Of a stretch of 11,835 nucleotides of DNA, positions 1-6,240 are shown piece by piece. The notes under the pieces are model-generated. The model saw only the letters and a list, made by a program, of their open reading frames with translations. It was not told the origin of the DNA and did no database searches. The translations under genes were made by a program, and so were the position numbers. How positions within the stretch are numbered: the stretch's first letter is position 1; each line of letters begins with the position of its first letter. The DNA comes from Nitrososphaerota archaeon (GTDB lineage: Archaea; Thermoproteota; Nitrososphaeria; Nitrososphaerales; JACQRY01), in assembly GCA_016206275.1 (NCBI GenBank), contig JACQRY010000218.1:1-11835 (forward strand). The letters are read 5' to 3'.

Positions 1-765
1 ATCATACACATGGCTTACCTGATAACTGAGTCGGAGTCCAACCCCTACCTTGCTAATCAGGTAAATGTGGGTGGAACAGTCAACGTGTTGGAGGCTGCTC
101 GCCTCACGGATGTTAAGAGGGTTGCGTTCACAAGCTCCAAAGGCGTCTACGGGGAGATTACTGGGGAGCATGGCTATCCAAAATACAAGCCTATTGACGA
201 GGATTACCCGAAGAATCCTGACAGAGTGTATGGTGTTACGAAGCTTGCTTGCGAAGGATTCGGTGAACAGTATGTAAGGGCCTATGGACTGAGCTTTGTG
301 GCCCTCAGGTTTGCCAATACCTTTGGACCCGGGAAGAGCGTTGAACGACACGCTACCTATGCAGCCGTAGGAAGCATGCTGGAGCAAGCCCTCATCGGTA
401 AGCCGGTAAAAGTCCCACGTGGAGGAGACTCAAGGGACGATCTTCTCTACTATAAGGATGTAGCAAAATCCGTGGTTTTGGCCTGTCAGGCGGAGGGGGT
501 CAGGCATCGCGCTTTCAACATCGGAATGGGTAAGCCGTTCGCCCTACGTGATGTGGCTGATGTTGTGAGGAGAATTATTCCAGATGCGAAGATAGAGATT
601 GGGGATGGATTGGACTACAAGTATGGTGGAGAAAGGCCTTACAGTGGTTACTGTGTCTTCGACTGTAAGAGGGCAGAGGAGGAGCTTGGCTTTACTCCAG
701 ACTACGGGTTGGAGACAGGTATGAGAGATTACGCTGCAGAGCTGAAACGTTTGAACATGCTCTAA
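1..765 (+). CDS. NAD-dependent epimerase/dehydratase (extended SDR), 5' end outside window
   Basis: This is the C-terminal part of an extended short-chain dehydrogenase/reductase of the sugar-nucleotide epimerase/dehydratase type, a cytosolic enzyme acting with NAD(P). The frame is open from base 1 (I-I-H before the Met at base 10). 'IIHMAY' matches the VIHLAA strand of the Rossmann fold, so the Met at 10 is internal and the glycine-rich NAD motif lies upstream of the window. Counting from that Met, the active-site Ser/Thr cluster is at residues 41-43 (TSSKGVYG) and the YxxxK catalytic pair is Tyr74/Lys78 (YGVTK). It is followed by the usual RFANTFGPG segment and substrate-binding C-terminal lobe. 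The exact substrate (UDP-glucose, GDP-mannose or other) cannot be read from this part. It probably belongs to the host chromosome, outside the proposed island that follows. Confidence 0.88.
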   Translation: MIHMAYLITESESNPYLANQVNVGGTVNVLEAARLTDVKRVAFTSSKGVYGEITGEHGYPKYKPIDEDYPKNPDRVYGVTKLACEGFGEQYVRAYGLSFVALRFANTFGPGKSVERHATYAAVGSMLEQALIGKPVKVPRGGDSRDDLLYYKDVAKSVVLACQAEGVRHRAFNIGMGKPFALRDVADVVRRIIPDAKIEIGDGLDYKYGGERPYSGYCVFDCKRAEEELGFTPDYGLETGMRDYAAELKRLNML

Positions 766-790
766 AGCATCTGCTGCTATATATTTGATC

Positions 791-795
791 TTTTT
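791..795 (+). terminator. Possible T-run terminator after the epimerase gene
   Basis: A run of five T flanked by GATC/CGATC starts 26 bases after the epimerase stop codon. Archaeal termination often needs only a short T-rich tract. This one is short, so the call is weak. Confidence 0.2.
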
Positions 796-805
796 CGATC
801 GAGTC

Positions 806-846
806 GTGGACCGAGGGATTTGAACCACAAAAGCGTAAGGGACCAC
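806..846 (-). other. Degenerate tRNA 3'-end fragment, candidate attachment-site remnant
   Basis: Read on the minus strand, this stretch has a T-loop core (GGTTCAAATCCC) followed by CGGTCCAC, as at the 3' end of a tRNA. The T-stem does not pair (TGTGG against CCCTC) and no 5' half lies upstream, so it is not a working tRNA. It shares three identical blocks, in the same order and orientation, with the 3' end of the tRNA-Ala gene: 806-813 with 4461-4468, 815-826 with 4472-4483, and 839-846 with 4493-4500. The third block lies inside that tRNA's variable-loop intron, which argues for descent from the same gene rather than from any tRNA. An integrated element downstream of tRNA-Ala would leave such a fragment at its far end. 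Confidence 0.45.
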
Positions 847-1017
847 AACTCGCACTTTGAGATAGCGCCAGCTTCCATGGTTATTTAAGACGCGGATTGT
901 CATGCTACTCAAAGGGATATAGGCATAATGACGACTAAACATACAAATCTTGTCACCCTTTAATAGGAAGGTTGGAGGGGCAATATAGTAACACATAGTA
1001 TCAAGGGGGGTGGTAGC

Positions 1018-1650
1018 TTGCACTACAGGGATCTGGTTCGAGCTGTCAACATGAACTATGGGATTTCAAGCAAGCACTTTCCCAAGCGACCGATTAACAT
1101 CAAGGGAACCGATCCTTCCTACTGGAGAGCGATGAAGAACCCCCTAAATCTTGTGTCAGTGAATAAGTTCTTGAGGGATTGGAAGATGGCACGTGTGCTG
1201 AGACACAATAGCAGTTGGAAGCACCAAGTAGGGAATGCGATAAAGACTTACAAGAACCACCTATATACTTTGGAGAGAAAGAGTCTTCTTGAAACAGATG
1301 TTAAGAAGATTAGAGAACCACTCATGGGACTCTTCGATCTGGTTAGAAAAGCTGTGGGTCCTACATCCACTTCTAAAATCATCCACCTACACCTTCCAGA
1401 CTTGTGCGTTATGTGGGATAGAGCCATCCGGGAGAAGTATGGTTACTCTGATAATTGCCAAGGATTCTATAACTTCACTCTTAGGATGAAGGAGGAACTT
1501 TCAGAGGCTATGAATACCTATCTCAAAGATTACCCAATCGAGAAAAGTTCAAATGCGGTCAGCCATTTCATAGGAAGATTGACGGATCCTCCCCTCCCTA
1601 TCACGCGAATCCTCGACATCTACAACTACCATATCGTGCGAGATATATAG
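1018..1650 (+). CDS. Conserved hypothetical protein, 210 aa, with a 'SKIIH...MWDRAI..KYG' core
   Basis: I do not recognise a function. The start is a TTG preceded by a G-rich stretch (GGGGGGTGG) about 6 bases upstream that could serve as ribosome binding site. The protein is soluble, basic and mainly helical, with no signal peptide or membrane segment. The best-conserved-looking part is around residues 118-143: Ser-Lys, then IIHLHLP, then VMWDRAIREKYGY. I recall similar 'SK-hhH...P..F.MWD..I...YG' cores in uncharacterised archaeal and bacterial proteins of about this size; this is from memory and unchecked. The D-x3-I-x3-YG pattern faintly recalls the aspartate region of HhH-GPD DNA glycosylases, but no helix-hairpin-helix is evident. 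It faces the nuclease-like gene at 1716-2653 (convergent, 65 bases between stops), inside the proposed island. Confidence 0.72.
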   Translation: MHYRDLVRAVNMNYGISSKHFPKRPINIKGTDPSYWRAMKNPLNLVSVNKFLRDWKMARVLRHNSSWKHQVGNAIKTYKNHLYTLERKSLLETDVKKIREPLMGLFDLVRKAVGPTSTSKIIHLHLPDLCVMWDRAIREKYGYSDNCQGFYNFTLRMKEELSEAMNTYLKDYPIEKSSNAVSHFIGRLTDPPLPITRILDIYNYHIVRDI

Positions 1651-1715
1651 CAGAAAGTCAGTAGGGAAGCATCTACTGCGATTGACAAGCTAGTGCTAGC
1701 TCCAGAAAAGGTGCG

Positions 1716-2653
1716 CTATTCACACAGGTCTAGCAGCCAAGCTAGTCTTGAACAGTCTTTTCCTAATCCAAGGCTCTTTTTCAGAGCTTCACATATTTCT
1801 GTAATGACATCATCCTTCTCCACCGATATCCCAAATTTTCGGAAGTGTTGATTAAAGCTGTTGACATGAAAATCTAAAGATACGACATCGTCAATCAACA
1901 CTACGCGTGGATTTATTTTTGGTCCTCCAATAAACACCAAGTTCTTGAAGAAATTGGGGGCAGATATATTCAGCATGTTTCTAATGCCAATCGTACCACT
2001 GTCACCAAAAAGATCTAACATAATTTGAAGAGATTTGCCAAAAAGCATAGCAGACCGTTCAAAGTCTAAATGGTTTCCACCTTCGATCTTACGGAGGTTT
2101 AAGCCAAACAATGCCAGCATCAACTTATCCATGGTTGCTTGGTTTGTTATTAGCCCCTCATCATAATCATTCAGTACTTTTCTGAAGTAGTCCGTAGCCC
2201 AATTTTCATCAATTAGAGTGGAATTTATTTGGGTTGCCCAATGGTCTATGTTCTTGTTGATATGCGAAGGTATCGATTCAGGTGATGCTGGATTTATCTG
2301 AATTACCTTCGCATTTCTATCAGCCTCGCATACCTCATAGTAAGTTTGAATTATTTTCTCAGCAACAATATCTGGAAATCTTTGTACATCGCTGTTCTTG
2401 ACTCTGACAACCACGTAACCCATAGCCTCAAGGGCCCTTACGCGAATCCTGTCTAATGTTCTACGCCTCGTGAATCTATGAACCTTGCCCTCCACCTCGA
2501 CTATTAGTCTGTCAAGAGTAAAATCTGGAGTATACTTGTGACGGGTGCTATACCAAATCGCATTGCCTGTCCTAAAAGGGAATTTCTTTGACTTTAGAAT
2601 TGCTCTTAGTCGCAGCTCAGATTTTTTGGAGGAGGAGCTTTAAAGGTGGACAT
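1716..2653 (-). CDS. DUF559/Vsr-like PD-(D/E)XK nuclease fused to an unknown C-terminal domain; frameshift near start
   Basis: The N-terminal ~110 residues form a DUF559-type endonuclease domain. In order they show a first-helix Glu (SELRLRAIL), the metal-binding Asp (KYTPDF), the catalytic strand LIVEVEGK, then KVHRFTRRRTLDRIR and a GYVVVRVKN strand. The first in-frame start codon is a GTG at 2495, but that would begin inside the catalytic strand and lose the PD Asp. The frame stays open and family-like up to a stop at about 2644, with no ATG, GTG or TTG. An ATG at 2653 in another frame joins this frame if the A6 run (2622-2627) had one more A, giving MSTFKAPPPKKSELRL. The remaining ~190 residues match nothing I know. 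They end in LDFHVNSFNQHFRKFG and a Cys-containing tail, loosely like the HhH-GPD Asp motif. The AT-rich codons differ from the neighbours, which hints at transfer. A role in DNA cleavage or defence is inference. Confidence 0.72.
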
Positions 2654-3145
2654 CTGTCTGGAAAACCTAGATTGACCCGTGGACATTAATATCACTCATA
2701 CCGCTATTACCAGACTTTATGTTCAGAAAACGAACTTCTTAAGAATTATAGAATTAGAGAGCTTGAAGATCGCTGTCTCTTCAATCTGAGCTGAACGTGA
2801 GTATTCAAGATGTAAACCATCCCCATCCAGAGTTTCTTCACAACTCTATCCATCGACTTGAGCAAATCGACTACCCACCCGGACGACTTGGGGAAGTCTA
2901 AGCGGAACCCCTTCCTCCAGCCTCAAAGGACCTGGTGGGGTCAACAGTTCCGAGGCAAATGATAATCCCTAATGAGGCTAACACTATAGCGAATAAGATC
3001 GTGGAGCGATTAGTAGAGGTAATATCTTCTTTAACTAGCGTTAAATTTGAGAAGATGGACCCGGGGGACTTCCCCCTATATCTTTGCATTTTGGATTCTT
3101 ATGTGAGTGTTCAATATTTTAGGTATGATCGCTACTGCCTCTAGG
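2654..3145. other. Gene-poor stretch inside the island
   Basis: About 490 bases hold no gene I can support. Two opposing short frames overlap: a minus frame at 2898-3089 (63 codons, with a hydrophobic run TILFAIVLASLGIIICLG that could be one membrane helix) and a plus frame at 2935-3144 (69 codons from GTG). They cannot both be real, and neither has a clear ribosome binding site or family match. A minus-strand stretch at about 2730-2830 also translates to plausible protein (ending ...IILKKFVF) but lacks a start. Decayed genes are possible. Confidence 0.4.
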
Positions 3146-3168
3146 AAGTTACTACTATCTCTAGAAGT
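3146..3168 (+). repeat. Direct repeat, downstream copy flanking the ATPase gene
   Basis: This 23-base stretch (aagttactacta, then tct, then ctagaagt) matches 4336-4358 at 21 of 23 positions in the same orientation. The copies bracket the ATPase gene, 1,190 bases apart. Confidence 0.6.
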
Positions 3169-3208
3169 ACACGGGCTCCGGGAGCATTCAAACCAGATTG
3201 AATGAATT

Positions 3209-4318
3209 TCAAACCAGGTCTGCCCTTATTCCATAGGATAAGATTGGATCAGATATTCTGTAAGCTCCATTAAACTTCTCTACGAAACCAGAGTCAACCA
3301 AGTTGTTCACAAGATTTGTGAAGATAGAAGGCGAGATCCTTCTAGCTTCCTTAGCCTCCAGAAACGTCTTGAGCTGAGTCCATGAGGCAGGTTCTTCTGA
3401 TAGTCGGCGAAGGAGCAGGCGGTAGCGTTTCTCAGCTACATCCCTTGCAACAAAAAACCGCTTCACCTCTTCCGCAGCTAGGCGAGATCCTTCCTCAAGC
3501 ACCTTGTCCACAACTTCTCTCTTGACACCTTCTCTTGAGGCCCGGGCACCAAAGGCCGTGAGCCAACCAAGTATTCCATCTAGCCGATCCACACAATATT
3601 CCAGTATGTCGTTGCCTGCCTTCATATCCAGTTGCTCAAATCCTTTGGAAAGGAAGTCTATTGCATCTTTGTCATTTAACCGACCCACGGCTATTTCTGC
3701 AAAGGATCTTCCAAATAGGGGGGTCTTAGGATTCTGAGTTTGGAGGAAGCGGTAAAGTAATCCAACCTGCGAACCAGTCAACACCACAACAATGTTCCTC
3801 AGACGATCATAGGTATAAGCTAGGACTGATTGTATGTTCAACCCGCGTAACCTATGAAGCTCTTGCGCCTCATCGAATGCTACCACTATTTTAGAACCTT
3901 GATCTGAACCCCATCTATCAAGTTGCCGTAGCAAGGCGACTACACTTGAACGAAGCTCACCCTCAAAAGAAAACTGCATGCCGAAACCACCAAGAGTAAC
4001 TCCTTTGACACCTTTCAGGTAATAGCTTAGATTGCGATGTTTCTTCAGCAGAGTGTTCACAGCACGTTCGAATACCTCGAGAAAATCTTGATGCGATACG
4101 GCGAAACGTTCCTCAAACTCTCTGCAGTCTACTAAGATCCATGGCTGCTTCGATTCATTTAGAGCCGTATAGAGAAGAGAAGTCTTCCCAACTCTTCTGA
4201 GCCCTAAGAGAAGGATGAGCGGAGTGCCTTTCCGCATTTCGCCCATTAATCTACTCAGCTCTTCAGCCCTATCATAGAGACTTTCCCTATTCTCTTTGGG
4301 TCGTTCATCGAAGTACAG
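3209..4318 (-). CDS. Archaeal STAND/AAA ATPase (Arch_ATPase family), non-standard start
   Basis: A P-loop ATPase of the archaeal PF01637-like group, which is often multicopy and of unknown cellular role. Numbered from the first ATG (4246), Walker A is LLGLRRVGKTSL (about residues 14-25), Walker B is KIVVAFDEAQELH (about 119-131), and a sensor-like stretch is VVVLTGSQVG (about 153-162). A winged-helix-like region, WTQLKTFLEAK...SPSIFTNLVNNLVDSGFVEK, is near the C-terminus and could bind DNA. The frame continues upstream of 4246 with LYFDERPKENRESLYDRAEEL, the hallmark N-terminus of this family, so 4246 is too short. No ATG, GTG or TTG occurs before a stop at 4358-4360. A CTG at 4318 sits exactly where the initiator is expected (CTG-Tyr-Phe-Asp), so I set the start there. 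Alternatively the original ATG or TTG has mutated and the gene is weakened. Confidence 0.8.
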   Translation of the reverse strand: MYFDERPKENRESLYDRAEELSRLMGEMRKGTPLILLLGLRRVGKTSLLYTALNESKQPWILVDCREFEERFAVSHQDFLEVFERAVNTLLKKHRNLSYYLKGVKGVTLGGFGMQFSFEGELRSSVVALLRQLDRWGSDQGSKIVVAFDEAQELHRLRGLNIQSVLAYTYDRLRNIVVVLTGSQVGLLYRFLQTQNPKTPLFGRSFAEIAVGRLNDKDAIDFLSKGFEQLDMKAGNDILEYCVDRLDGILGWLTAFGARASREGVKREVVDKVLEEGSRLAAEEVKRFFVARDVAEKRYRLLLRRLSEEPASWTQLKTFLEAKEARRISPSIFTNLVNNLVDSGFVEKFNGAYRISDPILSYGIRADLV

Positions 4319-4319
4319 T

Positions 4320-4357
4320 TTACTACTACCCCTAGAAGTTACTACTACCCCTAGAAG
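4320..4357. repeat. Two perfect tandem copies of a 19-base unit before the ATPase gene
   Basis: The unit ttactactacccctagaag occurs at 4320-4338 and 4339-4357 without a mismatch. A related copy lies beyond the gene's other end (3146-3168). On the minus strand the tandem lies between a TATA-like stretch and the CTG proposed as the ATPase start, so it could be an operator in the transcription-start region, or the scar of an insertion. Confidence 0.75.
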
Positions 4358-4366
4358 TTAAAAAGA
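4358..4366 (-). promoter_or_regulatory. Possible TATA box of the ATPase gene
   Basis: The minus strand reads TCTTTTTAA, about 43 bases before the CTG at 4318. Transcription would start near 4335, inside the tandem repeat, giving a leader of about 17 bases. Confidence 0.35.
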
Positions 4367-4489
4367 CTTACCCTCCCATCGCAACCCCACTCAATCGGAA
4401 TCAACCTGCAACACCCTTCAGCTGACAAAAGAGTTTCGTCTAGTACCTTATGGGTAGTTGGTGGACCGGCGGGGATTTGAACCCCGGAC

Positions 4490-4510
4490 CTCGGGACCAC
4501 TCTTGAGGTT
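4490..4510 (-). other. tRNA-Ala variable-loop intron (21 nt)
   Basis: The intron lies between tRNA positions 45 and 46. Exon CGGG pairs with intron CCCG as the 4-bp central helix. The bulges are AGA on one side and AGG on the other, cut as AG^A and AG^G, and an inner ACC/GGT helix closes the loop. This is textbook bulge-helix-bulge geometry for the archaeal splicing endonuclease. Confidence 0.85.
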
Positions 4511-4532
4511 CTCCCGCGTGCGAGGCGGGCGT

Positions 4533-4551
4533 CTATACTACATGTTATGAA
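4533..4551 (-). other. tRNA-Ala D-arm intron (19 nt)
   Basis: The intron falls in the 3' strand of the D stem (between positions 23 and 24). Exon GTAC pairs with intron GTAT (one G-U) as the central helix. The 3-base bulges GAT and AGA are cut as GA^T and AG^A, and CAT/ATG closes an inner hairpin. Joining the exons restores GAAC, which pairs perfectly with GTTC. Confidence 0.8.
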
Positions 4552-4598
4552 TCGTACCGCTGAACTACCGGCCCTAGAAAGCTGCTTCTCGACAAACG

Positions 4599-4606
4599 AT
4601 TTAAGC
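4599..4606 (-). promoter_or_regulatory. TATA-like box of the tRNA-Ala gene
   Basis: The minus strand reads GCTTAAAT, centred about 28 bases before G1 of the tRNA (4574). This is the expected distance for an archaeal promoter starting at or just before the tRNA 5' end. Confidence 0.5.
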
Positions 4607-4751
4607 CTTCTATGACTGGTAGGATTTCTACTCTACTAGGCACATAGCCTGGAAATGGGTTCAAACCATAACTTAGCTACGGTGTAATCAGTCGGTGTCT
4701 TCTCTGGGGGATAACAGGAATTCGGCCTCTAGTATGTGCAATTTGAAATGG

Positions 4752-4982
4752 TCAACTTCGAGTTGTGAATTTTTGACTAGCTCTCTCCCTGTCCCTTCGG
4801 GTAAATTTGAAGTCCCCCAGAAGCTGAGCTAGCTTCTTTGAAGGGTCTGGTACTGGCGTAGCAATTATTCGCCCCTCTTCCGCCTTCAATTCTAAGAGAT
4901 CCCCCACCTTCACATGGATCCTATCTCTAACGTTCTTAGGGAGCATAACCTGAAACTTCTCTCTAACCTTCGTGATACTCAA
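4752..4982 (-). CDS. AbrB/SpoVT-type DNA-binding protein (orphan VapB-like)
   Basis: A 76-residue swapped-hairpin AbrB regulator of the antitoxin or transition-state type. The N-terminal ~45 residues carry the fold signature: KVREKFQVMLPKNVRDRI, then VKVGDLLELKAEEGRIIATPV. The C-terminal tail is basic (KFTRRDRERASQKF), where antitoxins of this type contact the toxin. The start is TTG at 4982. A TAA lies immediately before it in frame, so no longer start exists. No ribosome binding site is seen, so the message may be leaderless. No PIN or other toxin gene follows in the ~180 bases before the tRNA gene, and the upstream gene diverges, so it is an orphan. It may be an autonomous repressor or the survivor of a lost pair. 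Confidence 0.82.
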   Translation of the reverse strand: MSITKVREKFQVMLPKNVRDRIHVKVGDLLELKAEEGRIIATPVPDPSKKLAQLLGDFKFTRRDRERASQKFTTRS

Positions 4983-5155
4983 TTATTCACACAGTTTTCT
5001 GTAGCATTGCAAACCTATTAAACCTGTCATTAAACCAACCAGCCGCCGCATTCACAGGACTAATAGCAATGACCTCAGCTCTAGCCTTAACCCATATTCC
5101 AAGCATATCGAACATAAACACGAAGAAAACACTTGACCACCAATAATCAGAAACA

Positions 5156-5163
5156 CTTATTTC
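5156..5163 (+). promoter_or_regulatory. Possible TATA box of the dienelactone hydrolase gene
   Basis: CTTATTTC is centred about 29 bases before the ATG at 5188, in the 205-base gap between divergent genes. There is no ribosome binding site before that ATG, consistent with a very short leader. Confidence 0.35.
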
Positions 5164-5187
5164 AAAACACCTTCTTCCAGAAGACCC

Positions 5188-5883
5188 ATGTCCTCCAAAA
5201 TATCTGAAAGCATCACCATAGGAGACAATGGTGGAAAATTTGCTGCCTACCTGAGCCGACCCTCCACAGAAGGAAGACACCCCGCTGTGATAGTCATACA
5301 TGAATGGTGGGGACTAGTGCCTCATGTCAAAGACATTGCAGACAGATACGCTTCACAGGGATACGTGGCTCTCGCCCCGGACCTGTTCAACGGAGCCATA
5401 GCCCATAGTCGCGAAGAAGCCTCAAAACTCTCATCCAGCCTGGACACACAAACTTCAAGTCGAATCACCGGGAACACCTTAAACCACCTGAAGAACCATC
5501 CCTCCGTAAGATCTGACAGAATAGGGATCACAGGCTTCTGCTTCGGCGGAACCCACAGCTTCCACTTCACTTGCGTATCAAACCAAATAACTGCAGGAGC
5601 CATATACTACGCCACTAAACTGCCAACCGAAGATCTGCTAGCCAAGATCACAGCCCCCCTCCTAGTAATCTACGGAGACCAAGACGGATCAGTAAAACCC
5701 GATCAGGCCAGACAACTCGAATCAACCCTCAAGCGACTAGGAAAACAAGCCCAACTACTCATGTACCCCAACGCCCCCCACGCCTTCTTCAACGACCAAA
5801 ACCCACAAGCATACAGACCCGAAGCGGCAAAAGACGCCTGGGAGAAGACCATGGCCTTCTTCGGAAAACACCTCAAAGCCTAA
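5188..5883 (+). CDS. Dienelactone hydrolase family protein
   Basis: A 231-residue cytosolic alpha/beta hydrolase of the dienelactone hydrolase family, close to the usual ~230-250 residues. Classic members open the lactone ring of dienelactone in chlorocatechol breakdown, but most archaeal members have unknown ester or lactone substrates. The triad is visible: Cys118 in GFCFGG (nucleophile elbow), Asp166 in YGDQDGSV, and His198 in PNAPHAFFND. The family's HEWWGL motif, with the Glu that holds the resting Cys, is at residues 38-43. The region around GTHSFHFTCVSNQ, just after the nucleophile, is less standard than the usual G...A...A. No signal peptide is present. The ATG start gives the expected first strand (ITIGDNGGKFAAYLSRP). 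It stands alone, divergent from the AbrB gene. Confidence 0.92.
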   Translation: MSSKISESITIGDNGGKFAAYLSRPSTEGRHPAVIVIHEWWGLVPHVKDIADRYASQGYVALAPDLFNGAIAHSREEASKLSSSLDTQTSSRITGNTLNHLKNHPSVRSDRIGITGFCFGGTHSFHFTCVSNQITAGAIYYATKLPTEDLLAKITAPLLVIYGDQDGSVKPDQARQLESTLKRLGKQAQLLMYPNAPHAFFNDQNPQAYRPEAAKDAWEKTMAFFGKHLKA

Positions 5884-5982
5884 GCGTCTTCTTCATTAAG
5901 ATGCTTACATATGGCTAGGAGGGCGACGACTCCGAATCACTGATTGCGGCTTTATCAGGCTCCAGCGCACGCTTAGGAATTG

Positions 5983-5989
5983 TTATATT
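5983..5989 (+). promoter_or_regulatory. TATA box of the vapBC operon
   Basis: TTATATT is centred 24 bases before the ATG at 6010. The spacing puts the transcription start at that ATG, so the message is probably leaderless. This also argues against the longer frame starting with TTG at 5980, which would begin inside the box. Confidence 0.6.
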
Positions 5990-6009
5990 CCACCTCGATT
6001 ATCCCACCT

Positions 6010-6240
6010 ATGGGTGGGACATTGGAAGTGGAACTAAAAGACAAAGGAAGAGTCACCATACCCTCAAAGATAAGAAAAGCGTTAGCTCTAGCCGAAGGAG
6101 ACCGCCTCTACATAGAGATTGGTAAAGGCGCGATCAAACTAAGACCGAAAAAGACTGTTACGGCAGACGAGATAAAGGGCATAGCTAAGATCAAAAAAGT
6201 GAATCTCGAAGACATCGAAAATGCTCTAGCAGGTGAATGA
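6010..6240 (+). CDS. vapB: VapB-type antitoxin, AbrB family
   Basis: A 76-residue AbrB/MazE-like swapped-hairpin protein. Its N-terminus, LEVELKDKGRVTIPSKIRKAL, then LAEGDRLYIEIGKGAIKLRPK, is the DNA-binding dimer domain. The C-terminal ~30 residues (TADEIKGIAKIKKVNLEDIENAL) should wrap the toxin's active site. I chose the ATG at 6010 because the conserved fold starts right after it and a TATA box sits 24 bases upstream; a longer frame runs from TTG at 5980. The stop overlaps the toxin start (ATGA), so the two are translationally coupled. The protein should neutralise the nuclease next door and, with it, repress its own promoter, as known for VapBC pairs. Confidence 0.88.
   Translation: MGGTLEVELKDKGRVTIPSKIRKALALAEGDRLYIEIGKGAIKLRPKKTVTADEIKGIAKIKKVNLEDIENALAGE

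Larger units (their letters stand above)
4462..4574 (-). tRNA. tRNA-Ala (anticodon CGC) with two non-canonical introns
   Basis: The acceptor stem pairs GGGCCGG (4568-4574) with CCGGTCC (4463-4469), with discriminator A73 at 4462. Pair 3-70 is G-U, the alanine identity signal. The anticodon arm is CCCGC-CTCGCAC-GCGGG with anticodon CGC at 4520-4522, reading GCG. The T arm is CGGGG-TTCAAAT-CCCCG. The 113-base gene is 40 bases too long. Removing 19 bases from the D arm (4533-4551) and 21 from the variable loop (4490-4510) gives a 73-base tRNA with a perfect D stem (GTTC/GAAC) and the usual 5-base variable loop AGGTC. CCA is not encoded. A TATA-like box lies 28 bases upstream. The gene's 3' end is one edge of the proposed island. 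Confidence 0.95.

Noticed and set aside
806..897. A complete intron-bearing or split tRNA at the left fragment
   Set aside because: No 5' acceptor strand complementary to CGGTCC is found upstream and the T-stem has only two good pairs, so only a remnant is supported.
544..1023. 159-codon minus-strand frame overlapping the epimerase gene end
   Set aside because: It overlaps the well-supported epimerase frame, resembles no family, and runs through the tRNA-like fragment; it is a shadow frame.
2898..3144. Two opposing short frames, one with a hydrophobic run
   Set aside because: They are mutually exclusive, neither has a family match or clear start signal, and the hydrophobic run may be chance; noted only in the gene-poor entry.
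3174..3184. Palindrome GCTCC-G-GGAGC beyond the ATPase stop, considered as terminator
   Set aside because: The centre is a single base, too tight for an RNA hairpin, and no T-run follows.
4640..4690. T-arm-like GGGTTCAAACCAT downstream of a small hairpin on the plus strand
   Set aside because: The T-stem does not pair beyond one or two bases, no acceptor stem partner exists, and no anticodon arm is placed correctly, so it is not a tRNA.
4987..5301. 104-codon minus-strand frame across the AbrB-hydrolase gap
   Set aside because: A third of it lies antisense to the hydrolase start, and its Phe/Ser/Gly-rich product looks like a shadow.
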